Source: IDS-8 sp964491485
GTDB lineage: Bacteria > Pseudomonadota > Gammaproteobacteria > Steroidobacterales > Woeseiaceae
Length of the DNA: 64,000 nt
Assembly: GCA_964491485.1 (NCBI GenBank)
Contig: CAZBGV010000005.1
Coordinates: forward strand, 1 to 64,000
Reading direction: 5' to 3'
The notes beneath the pieces are model-generated. The model searched no databases. It was not told the DNA's origin and was given only the letters and a program-made list of their open reading frames with translations. How positions within the stretch are numbered: the stretch's first letter is position 1; the number at the start of each line of letters is the position of its first letter. The translations under genes and the position numbers were made by a program. Positions 35,940 to 43,289 of this stretch are shown here, piece after piece.

Positions 35940-36635
35940 ATGCAGGAACTGGCAGACCTGAACCCCGAAGAGCACGGCACACTTCGTGTGCGGCAGCCCG
36001 CGCCGGAAACACGCTGCTTCGTGGAGATCGTGGCTTCCGAGTTTGCAGCAGCCGCGACGTGCTGCCCGATCTTCTTCACGAAGAACGCGGACACGGGCGC
36101 GCTGTACCCGGGCGCCATGTTCGGGTTCCGATCCGGAGAGATCCTGGTCGGCGACCCGTCCGATGGGCCCGCCCCCTTCGTGCCGCTGGACAGGAAGCGG
36201 AGCGGCTTTTACATCGCCGGCGATCACATTGCCATCGACGAGAGCTCGGAACGGTTCAGCCGAACGGCCGGCGAACCGCTGTTCGAAAGCGACGGCTCGC
36301 CGGCTCCCGCTCTGCGCGCGATCCAGAACGTGCTCACCCAGCTCCACCACGGGCTGGCCGAAACCCAGGCTTTCACCAGGGCCATGCTGGACCTGAAGCT
36401 GATCGAGCCGATCGATATCTCGCTCAGCTTCGACGACGGGGAAAAGCTGGTCCTGAAGGGGCTGTATACGATCAGCCTCGATGCTTTGAAGGAGCTCGAC
36501 GACTCCACGATCGTCGCATTGTTTCGCAGCGGCCACCTGCAACTGGCCTATACGGTCGCGCTGTCGTCCCGGCAGGTCCGGCTCATGGCCGCGCGGCGCA
36601 ATCATCGGCTGGCGGAAGCCCCGGTCCCGGAATGA
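35940..36635 (+). CDS. SapC family protein
   Basis: The protein has 231 residues. It shows the SapC pattern: CFVEIVASEFAAAATCCPIFFTKNADTGAL, GFRSGEILVGD, FVPLDRKRSGFYI, and the C-terminal DALKELDDSTIVALFRSGHL. The family was named from a Campylobacter surface-layer secretion locus, but most members sit beside TonB receptors, tryptophan halogenases and cupin-8 proteins, as here. The biochemical role is unknown. ATG 35940 was chosen with GGGCGGAG upstream. It overlaps the next gene by ATGA. Confidence 0.85.
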   Translation: MQELADLNPEEHGTLRVRQPAPETRCFVEIVASEFAAAATCCPIFFTKNADTGALYPGAMFGFRSGEILVGDPSDGPAPFVPLDRKRSGFYIAGDHIAIDESSERFSRTAGEPLFESDGSPAPALRAIQNVLTQLHHGLAETQAFTRAMLDLKLIEPIDISLSFDDGEKLVLKGLYTISLDALKELDDSTIVALFRSGHLQLAYTVALSSRQVRLMAARRNHRLAEAPVPE

Positions 36636-37633
36636 GCCGAAATCGGGTGCACGAGGCTCCCGCCGGCACTTCGATCGATGCCGCGGTCACGGCGCGTTGC
36701 GAACCGCTGGTCCTGCGAGGACTCTGCCGGCATTGGCCGAGCGTCGCGATGGGCCTGCGCTCGCTCGACGAATTGCAGGCGTATCTCACCGGGCTCGACA
36801 ACGGAAAGCCGGCCCAGGCCTTTTTCGGGCCCCCGGCGATTCGCGGCCGCTACTACTACGACGACGACCTGGACGGGTTCAATTTCGAGCGGCAGACAAT
36901 GACGCTTTCCGCCGCACTGGGGCGCATTCGCGAATGCGCGCAGGATGCGCACCTGGGAACGACGTATCTCGGCTCCGCTCCGATTCCCGACCATTTGCCG
37001 GGCTTTGCCGCCGACAATCGACTGGACGGCATCCTCGAGCCGGTCGAAGCGCGGATCTGGCTCGGGAACGCGTCCAACGTTTCCTGCCATTTCGACACCA
37101 TGGACAACGTGGCCTGCGTGGTTGCCGGGAAGCGCCGCTTCACGCTCTATCCACCCGAGGCCATCGCCGATCTCTATGTCGGACCCATCGATCGCACGAT
37201 GGCGGGCCAGCCGGTCGGCCTCGCGGCGGGCAGCGAGAGGGGCGACCCGAGGTACCCGCGCTTCGAGCGCATCCGCGACCAGGCCCTGATCGCCGAGCTC
37301 GAACCCGGAGACGCCCTGTACCTGCCCAAGCTGTGGTGGCACCAGGTCGAGGCGACCTCCGACGTGAACGTGCTCGTCAACTACTGGTGGGACGCGTTCA
37401 GCCAGGGCCCGGATGCGCCGTACACCGCGATGCTGCTGGCCATGATCGCGATAGCGGAGCGCCCGCCGGCTGAAAGGAAGGCCTGGCGCTCGTTTTTCGA
37501 TCACTACGTCTTCAGGCCGGAAGGGCATCCGCTGAGACACCTGCCGGAGGACAAGCACGGCATTCTCGGCCCGCTGCAGAAAGGCAATTACGGCAAGATC
37601 CGCGCGGCAGTCTTGAGGATGTTGCGGGGCTGA
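36632..37633 (+). CDS. Cupin-8/JmjC-like oxygenase family protein
   Basis: The protein has 333 residues. The iron-binding facial triad is visible as His 153 and Asp 155 in SCHFDTMDN and His 237 in LWWHQVEA. GNASNV and RRFTLYPPEAIADLYVG fit the cupin-8 branch of 2-oxoglutarate/Fe(II) dioxygenases, related to the JmjC hydroxylases FIH and HypA-type proteins. A hydroxylation target, perhaps a protein, is expected but not known. The start at 36632 shares ATGA with the sapC stop; the longer frame to 36059 is an out-of-frame shadow of sapC. Confidence 0.85.
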   Translation: MSRNRVHEAPAGTSIDAAVTARCEPLVLRGLCRHWPSVAMGLRSLDELQAYLTGLDNGKPAQAFFGPPAIRGRYYYDDDLDGFNFERQTMTLSAALGRIRECAQDAHLGTTYLGSAPIPDHLPGFAADNRLDGILEPVEARIWLGNASNVSCHFDTMDNVACVVAGKRRFTLYPPEAIADLYVGPIDRTMAGQPVGLAAGSERGDPRYPRFERIRDQALIAELEPGDALYLPKLWWHQVEATSDVNVLVNYWWDAFSQGPDAPYTAMLLAMIAIAERPPAERKAWRSFFDHYVFRPEGHPLRHLPEDKHGILGPLQKGNYGKIRAAVLRMLRG

Positions 37634-37747
37634 TCGCTCGCGATCGTCCGCCCGCGCAAAGAGCCACCGGTCCGAGGCATACCCCGCCCGGGACCGGCTC
37701 GCCAGTTCCCCTGCCGAAATACCCGGCGCGGCCGGAAAGTTGAACCG

Positions 37748-37774
37748 GCCGTATAAACTCGGACATTATACGGC
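37748..37774. promoter_or_regulatory. Inverted repeat upstream of the jelly-roll/GH43 operon
   Basis: GCCGTATAA and TTATACGGC are perfect 9-base arms separated by 9 bases. They lie about 60 bases before the 37835 start. The A+T-rich arms could be an operator or overlap a promoter. The function is unassigned. Confidence 0.4.
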
Positions 37775-37834
37775 GATCACTCGCGCGCCCGCCGACAACT
37801 CATGGCTGGCGATAGGGCCGTCCGGACCGAATCC

Positions 37835-38593
37835 ATGTTACGAACTTTTTTGTTCGACAAAAAAACGCCGGTGTCGGTGGCCGACATCCCCTCGCGCAAG
37901 TCGGTCGCACGCTCGCTTTGCGCCGCGTTGTGCCTGCTCGTTGGCTCGGTTTCGGCGGCCGGGCAGGAAGCTCCGCCTCCGCACGCCCCGCCCTTGTCCC
38001 AATTTTTCCAACCGGCCGCGGGCAGCGCGATCGCGCCGGACGAAGACGGATTCCTGCGCCGCTGGCTGTTGCTCGAGCCGATCGTCAAGCCCAACCGGAC
38101 CAACACCGTGTTCACCGGCGAATACGTTCGCCGAGAGCTCGGCCCGGGCACTTTCCCCGGGGAGTTCGATACGCTGCCGCGCCCGGGCGATACCGTGCAG
38201 GCCCCGGAAGGGGTGCGCTGGCACGCCCTCGATTCGAAGCTCTGGGACGTGAAGCTGTTCAACTTCGCCCAGGCCCTGGACAAACCGAAATACGGCGTCG
38301 TGTTCTGGGCGGTGACGGTGGTCCACAGCCCGCGCGAGATGCGCGACGTGCGGCTGGCCGTCGGCTCCAATTCCGCGTCGCGCTGGTGGCTGAACGGCGA
38401 GGTGGCGGCCGAGCTGTTCGACGACCGCCGGATGGTGATGGACGACGTGCTGTCCGATCGGCTGACCCTGCACAAGGGACGCAACGTCCTGCGCGGTGCC
38501 GTGATCAACGGGCCGGGGCTGAGTGACTTTTGCGTTCGCTTCGTCGGCGAAGACGGGTGGCCGATCCGCGACCTCAGGATCGACGTGCAGTGA
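37835..38593 (+). CDS. Exported protein with galactose-binding-like (jelly-roll) domain
   Basis: The protein has about 252 residues. A signal sequence lies at about 25-42 (SLCAALCLLVGSVSAAG) after a charged start. FLRRWLLLEPI is a phrase seen in esterases and glycosidases of Caulobacter-type PULs. The C-terminal part is a jelly-roll: VTVVHSPREMRDVRLAVGSNSASRWWLNGEV, then LTLHKGRNVLRGAVING. This fold usually binds sugars; no catalytic motif is visible. The ATG at 37835 and one at 37802 are both possible. It is the first gene of the rightward run with GH43 and an esterase. Confidence 0.65.
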   Translation: MLRTFLFDKKTPVSVADIPSRKSVARSLCAALCLLVGSVSAAGQEAPPPHAPPLSQFFQPAAGSAIAPDEDGFLRRWLLLEPIVKPNRTNTVFTGEYVRRELGPGTFPGEFDTLPRPGDTVQAPEGVRWHALDSKLWDVKLFNFAQALDKPKYGVVFWAVTVVHSPREMRDVRLAVGSNSASRWWLNGEVAAELFDDRRMVMDDVLSDRLTLHKGRNVLRGAVINGPGLSDFCVRFVGEDGWPIRDLRIDVQ

Positions 38594-38603
38594 GGGCGCG
38601 CTC

Positions 38604-40076
38604 ATGACGATGAACCCGCCCCTCCCGCGCCGCGGCCGTGCAACGATCATCGTCGCGGCCCTGGCCCTCGGCCTGCACACCATCCCGGCGAACGCCCAAC
38701 TCGAAGGCGAGGTTTTCATCCACGATCCGTCCACCGTCACGTTCTCCGACGGCAAGTGGTACACCTTCGGAACACGCGGCGGCGGCCTCGTCTCGGAGGA
38801 TGGCTGGACCTGGAGCAGCGGTCCGGTGCGCCCGGGCGGCGGCGTGGCTCCCGACGTCATCAGGATCGGCGACCGTTACTACGTGGCCTACGCCGTCGGC
38901 GGGGGCGGCCTGGGCGGCGGGCATGCCAGCCAGGTCAGGGTGATGTGGACGAAAACCCTCGATCCCCATTCACCCGACTTCGAATATCACGACGTCGGAG
39001 TCGTCGCGTCCAGCGACGGGGTGGAAAACAACGACGCGATCGACCCCGCCTTCCTGTATGCCGAGGGGCGCCTGTGGCTGAGCTACGGCACCTACTTCGG
39101 CACGATCCGCATCGTCGAGCTCGATCCGGAAACCGGCAAGCGGCTCGCGGGCAACGAGCCGGTCGACATCGCGATCGACATGGAAGCGACGGCCCTGCTC
39201 TATCGCGACGGCTGGTATTACCTGCTGGGCACGCACGGCACCTGCTGCGACGGGCCGAACTCGACCTACAACATCCGCGTCGGCCGTTCGCGCGGCGTGC
39301 TCGGGCCGTATGTCGACAACATGGGCATTCCCCTGCTCCGGGGCGGCGGCAAGTTCGTCGTCGGGGCGCACGGCCGCATGATCGGTCCCGGTCACTTCGG
39401 CCTGATCGATCTGGGTGGCGGCGTGGAGAAATTCTCCATGCACTACGAGTCGGACATGGACCGCGGCGGCCGCAGCGTGCTGGGGATCGAACCGCTGCTG
39501 TGGCGCGACGGCTGGCCGGTGGCGGGCAGCAACGTGGCGCCCGGCACCTACGAAATCCAGTCGGAGCGCAGCGGCAATGCGCTGCAGCTGAAAACCGATT
39601 TCGTGCGGATACCGTTCGACGTCCGCCGGAGTTTCATGGCCAAGCCGGACGATCCGGTCAGCCCATTGCCCGACCAGACGCTGGCGGAGAACAGCGCCGC
39701 CTGGCCCGCGGGCAATATCCGCGTCGATCTCTCGGCCTACATGGTGAGGCCGAACCAGCACTGGACCGTCGAGCCGGTCCCGGGGGCCGGCGGCTGGTTC
39801 GGAGCGCCGTACTACAGCATCACGATTGCGGGGACGCAGCGTGCCCTCGCGGTAACGCCGGACGGCGGGGAAGTGGAAACCGTGCCGGCCTTCACCGGCG
39901 CGGAGTCACAGCTCTGGGGGATCGATCAGCTGACCGACGGGACTTATCGGATTTCGCCGAAGAAGCAGAGCCGGGAAGGTGACACGGCGCTGGTCGCGAT
40001 CGGCACGAGCACACCGACCTTGACGCAATTCGATCCCGAAAGCGACGCGGGCCGCTGGCGTTTCCGCACGCCGTAA
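38604..40076 (+). CDS. Glycoside hydrolase family 43 (arabinanase-like), exported
   Basis: The protein has 490 residues. A signal peptide covers about 1-31 (IIVAALALGLHTIPANA). The five-bladed propeller begins with catalytic-base Asp 41 in FIHDPSTVTF. The transition-state Asp is in NDAIDPAFLY, and the general acid Glu in DMEATALLYRDG. AYAVGGGGLGG and HYESDMDRGG are like endo-arabinanase members. A C-terminal beta domain of about 150 residues (QHWTVEPVPGAGGWFGAPYYSI) is probably a carbohydrate-binding module. It lies 10 bases after the jelly-roll gene. Confidence 0.85.
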   Translation: MTMNPPLPRRGRATIIVAALALGLHTIPANAQLEGEVFIHDPSTVTFSDGKWYTFGTRGGGLVSEDGWTWSSGPVRPGGGVAPDVIRIGDRYYVAYAVGGGGLGGGHASQVRVMWTKTLDPHSPDFEYHDVGVVASSDGVENNDAIDPAFLYAEGRLWLSYGTYFGTIRIVELDPETGKRLAGNEPVDIAIDMEATALLYRDGWYYLLGTHGTCCDGPNSTYNIRVGRSRGVLGPYVDNMGIPLLRGGGKFVVGAHGRMIGPGHFGLIDLGGGVEKFSMHYESDMDRGGRSVLGIEPLLWRDGWPVAGSNVAPGTYEIQSERSGNALQLKTDFVRIPFDVRRSFMAKPDDPVSPLPDQTLAENSAAWPAGNIRVDLSAYMVRPNQHWTVEPVPGAGGWFGAPYYSITIAGTQRALAVTPDGGEVETVPAFTGAESQLWGIDQLTDGTYRISPKKQSREGDTALVAIGTSTPTLTQFDPESDAGRWRFRTP

Positions 40077-40114
40077 TCGGGCCATCACGACACTTCGAAC
40101 GGGAGTTGCTGCCA

Positions 40115-40613
40115 ATGCATAGCAAAACGTTCTCCGCACTGCGACGCCTGGGATCGGCGTGCGCGAAGCTGACGATCGCCTGCGCGGCGATCTGCACGGC
40201 GCCCGCGCTGGCGCTGGACGACACGATGACGCCGATCGAGATCCCGCCTCAGCCGGATGCCATCGTGCTGGATACGGGGCCGCTGCCCGGCGCCACGACG
40301 CCGGAAAGCTGGCATAGCCAATACGGGAGCATGTTCGCGCGCAACGTCACCGTGGCCACGCTGACCCCGTTCCTGCCCGAGGAAGGCAAGGCCACCGGCG
40401 CCGCGGCCATCGTGGCGCCCGGCGGCGGGTTCNNNNNNNNNNNNNNNNNNNNNNNNNNNNNNNNNNNNNNNNNNNNNNNNNNNNNNNNNNNNNNNNNNNN
40501 NNNNNNNNNNNNNNNNNNNNNNNNNNNNNNNNAAAGAAACCACCAGCACGAACTGGTTCGATGCGTTCGTGGCCTGGCTGCGCATGGAGAACATCCTCGA
40601 GCCGCGGCGCTGA
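40115..40613 (+). CDS. Acetyl (xylan) esterase-like alpha/beta hydrolase, interrupted by assembly gap
   Basis: The N-terminal part (40115-40432, 106 codons) has a signal peptide (LTIACAAICTAPALA) and ends at IVAPGGGF, the oxyanion loop of the BD-FAE/acetyl-xylan-esterase branch. After the 100 N, bases 40533-40613 encode KETTSTNWFDAFVAWLRMEN and a stop, a typical C-terminus for the same family. The two parts are in different phase relative to the arbitrary 100-base gap, so the true gene length is unknown, and the nucleophile Ser, Asp and His are in the missing part. It is probably intact in the organism. Confidence 0.75.
40433..40532. other. Assembly gap (100 N)
   Basis: A run of exactly 100 undetermined bases, the usual placeholder for a scaffold gap of unknown size. 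The family length suggests several hundred missing bases. Confidence 0.95.
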
Positions 40614-40616
40614 GTT

Positions 40617-41423
40617 TCAAGGTGCCTGGCGGCTTGGGTACCGGGGTGACACCAGGTCCGGCGTGTCCTCGTACTTGCTGCGGCTGGCCCAAAGGATGCC
40701 GCGCTTGAGGATGGTCAGCGCTTCGGGAGTATCGAATACGTCCCGATGATGGCCGAGGGAGGTATAGAACACGCGGCCCTTGCCGTATTGACGTTTCCAG
40801 GCGACGGGCATCACGGCACCTTTCACCCAGGCGTCGTGTCCCCCGGTGAACGTCGTCGTCGCGAGCACTTTGTTGTTCGGATCGACGTGCATGTAGTACT
40901 GCTCCGAGACGACGTCGAAGTCCTCGAGCCCGGCGGTGATCGGATCCTCGTGGTCGGTGATGTTGACGCGGTACCGAACGCCGTCGTTGCCGGGATGTTC
41001 CACCCACTGTCCGCCTATCATGTACTGGTAGCGCGGTGCGCGGCGGAACGCATCGCCCAGCCCGCCGTGCCAGCCGGCGATCCCCGTGCCGTTTTCGACC
41101 GCGTTGACCAGGCCGTTGAGCTGGGGCTCGGTGATTTCGCCCATCGTCCAGATCTGGACGATGAGGTCGACGCCGCTCATCAGGTCGGCATCGGCATAGG
41201 GTTCCAGGGTGTCTGAAACGATGACTTCGAAGCCTTCGGACTCGAGCCAGGGCACGAGGAGGTCGCGCATGGCTTCCGGTTCGTGGCCCTCCCAGCCACC
41301 GTAGGTGAAGAGGACCTTGTGGGGGCCGTCCGCCGCTGAGGCCGGTGTCACCCCAAGGAACGTCACTGCAACCAGTGCCAGGATCGGTTGAAGGAGCATG
41401 GCGGAAAAGCGGATCGAGCTCAT
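40617..41423 (-). CDS. ThuA-domain protein, exported
   Basis: The protein has 268 residues. Signal peptide (LLQPILALVAVTFLGVTPASA). The ThuA/GATase-like fold shows KVLFTYGGWEGHEPEAMRDLL, VDLIVQIWTMGEITEPQ, GTGIAGWHGGLGDAF, and near the end GRVFYTSLGHHRDVFD. ThuA proteins occur in trehalose, sucrose-isomer and polysaccharide loci; an enzymatic role in keto-sugar handling has been proposed for some. ATG 41423 starts the signal peptide; ATG 41462 is an alternative. Its stop is 4 bases from the convergent esterase stop. Confidence 0.85.
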   Translation of the reverse strand: MSSIRFSAMLLQPILALVAVTFLGVTPASAADGPHKVLFTYGGWEGHEPEAMRDLLVPWLESEGFEVIVSDTLEPYADADLMSGVDLIVQIWTMGEITEPQLNGLVNAVENGTGIAGWHGGLGDAFRRAPRYQYMIGGQWVEHPGNDGVRYRVNITDHEDPITAGLEDFDVVSEQYYMHVDPNNKVLATTTFTGGHDAWVKGAVMPVAWKRQYGKGRVFYTSLGHHRDVFDTPEALTILKRGILWASRSKYEDTPDLVSPRYPSRQAP

Positions 41424-41617
41424 AAGGTTGAAGCCTCGGGCCACGTCAGAAGGCTTCGACATGCTATCGAACTTCTCGTGCGCCGACATCCTCGAGGCGT
41501 GCGCCCGGCGGAATTGTTCCGTCACGAAGGGTATGTTGTACTTCAACGCCATCGCAGCCCCGACCGGTACACATGCAGGCCTTACCCGCGTGAGGAAGGG
41601 CCAGTCGCGAGGAGATA

Positions 41618-43195
41618 ATGATGGCAAAGGTCAGCAGGCGATTCGTGTTGGGGACGCCGCTCTGGGCCGCACTCGCTGCCAACGCCGCCGAGGAGAAACC
41701 GGGTTGCGCGGAACCAAGCGGTGAGGCGGCGGCACCTCTACAGCTCCCGATCGCCGGCGGCCCATTCGAGCCGACTGCGAGCTCGCTGAAGACCTACGAA
41801 GCGCCGGAGTGGTTCCGCGACGCGAAATTCGGCATCTGGGCGCACTGGGGACCGCAGGCCGTCGCGCGCTCGGGCGACTGGTACGCGCGCTGGATGTACG
41901 TCCCCGGCCATCCGCATTACACCCATCATCTCGAGCATTACGGGCACCCTTCGGAGTTCGGATACAAGGACATCATCCAGCTGTGGAAGGCGGAGAAGCT
42001 GGACACGGAAGCCTTGATGGATCTCTACGTCGCGGCGGGCGCGAAGTATTTCGTCAGCATGGGCGTGCATCACGACAACTTCGATTTATGGAACTCGCGC
42101 CACCATCGCTGGAACGCGGTCGCGATGGGTCCCAAGCGGGACATCGTCGGCGCGTGGCGCGATGCTGCGCGGCGGCGTGGGCTGCGCTTCGGCGTCTCGG
42201 AGCATCTCGGCGCCAGTCACAACTGGTTCTATCCGAGCCACCAGTACGACCAGTTCTGGCCGAAGATCGGCGTCGACTACGACGGTGCCGACCCGCAATA
42301 CGCCGACCTCTATCACCCGAAACACGACGAGCCATACAAGGGGAACGGGGAGACGTGGTACACGACGAACCCCGCGTTTCACCAGGTCTGGTTCAACCGC
42401 ATCCGCGACCTGGTCGACACCTACGAACCGGACCTGCTTTATACCGACGGCGGCATCCCCTTCGGAAAAGTCGGGCGCTCGCTCGTCGCACACTATTACA
42501 ACAGCAGCATTGCCAGGCACGGTCGCCTCGAGGCGGTTTACACCACCAAAGACCTTGGCTCCGGGGAGTTCTATGCGGAGGCAGGCGTGCAGGATGTCGA
42601 GCGCGGGGTAATGAGCGGCATCAATGCGCGGCCATGGCAAACCGACACCTCGAACGGTGACTGGTACTACGCCGAGGGCACGAAGTACAAGACCGCTGCC
42701 GAAGTCATTCGCGTGCTTGCCGACGTCGTCAGCAAGAACGGCAACCTGCTTTTGAATGTCGTCCTCTATCCCGACGGCACTCTGCCGCCGGAATCGCAGA
42801 CCTTACTGTCCGAGCTGGCGGATTGGATGAAGGTCAACGGCGAAGCGATCCATGGGACCCGGCCATGGACTGTCTACGGAGAGGGCCCGACGGAGACCGC
42901 CGCTGGCGCCTTCAAGGAAAATGCCGATTACACGGCCGAAGACATTCGTTTCATCACCAAGGGCGACGCGCTTTACGCCATCACGCTCGGTGAGCCGCGC
43001 CGACGCGTGATTATCAACTCGCTCGGGCGCGCGGCCGGCCACGACAGGCGCGCGGTGCAAAGCGTGCATTTAATGGGCGTCGCGGAACAGCTGAAGTTCC
43101 AGCAGACAGATGCGGCTCTCGTCATCGATCTTCCCCGCCGGCTGCCGACCCGTCACGCAAGCGCCTTCAGAGTCTCCCTGGTGCCTGGGCGATGA
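41618..43195 (+). CDS. Glycoside hydrolase family 29 alpha-L-fucosidase, Tat-exported
   Basis: The protein has 525 residues. The N-terminus SRRFVLGTPLWAALAANA is a twin-arginine-like signal. GH29 features: FRDAKFGIWAHWGPQA, HHDNFDLWNSRH (151-162), and nucleophile Asp 277 in DLLYTDGGIPFG. NGNLLLNVVLYPDG is the usual end of the barrel, followed by a beta-sandwich. The general acid is poorly conserved in the family and is not assigned. Two adjacent ATGs (41618, 41621) follow GAGGAG; the second has the better spacing. It may trim fucose from xyloglucan or pectin side chains. Confidence 0.9.
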   Translation: MMAKVSRRFVLGTPLWAALAANAAEEKPGCAEPSGEAAAPLQLPIAGGPFEPTASSLKTYEAPEWFRDAKFGIWAHWGPQAVARSGDWYARWMYVPGHPHYTHHLEHYGHPSEFGYKDIIQLWKAEKLDTEALMDLYVAAGAKYFVSMGVHHDNFDLWNSRHHRWNAVAMGPKRDIVGAWRDAARRRGLRFGVSEHLGASHNWFYPSHQYDQFWPKIGVDYDGADPQYADLYHPKHDEPYKGNGETWYTTNPAFHQVWFNRIRDLVDTYEPDLLYTDGGIPFGKVGRSLVAHYYNSSIARHGRLEAVYTTKDLGSGEFYAEAGVQDVERGVMSGINARPWQTDTSNGDWYYAEGTKYKTAAEVIRVLADVVSKNGNLLLNVVLYPDGTLPPESQTLLSELADWMKVNGEAIHGTRPWTVYGEGPTETAAGAFKENADYTAEDIRFITKGDALYAITLGEPRRRVIINSLGRAAGHDRRAVQSVHLMGVAEQLKFQQTDAALVIDLPRRLPTRHASAFRVSLVPGR

Positions 43196-43289
43196 CTCCC
43201 GAACCCGCTCTGCCCGGGATCGATTCGATGTGTGTGGAGTCGCGCCGGGCAAATGGCGCCGCACGAGGCGCCCCCAGGCTCCCGGCCTT

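Noticed and set aside
36059..36631. N-terminal extension of the cupin-8 frame
   Set aside because: It lies wholly within sapC in another frame; the ATGA-overlapping start gives the normal family length.
40617..41627. Longer 336-residue version of the ThuA protein
   Set aside because: The extra 68 residues precede the signal peptide and have no family similarity; the start at 41423 puts the signal at the N-terminus.
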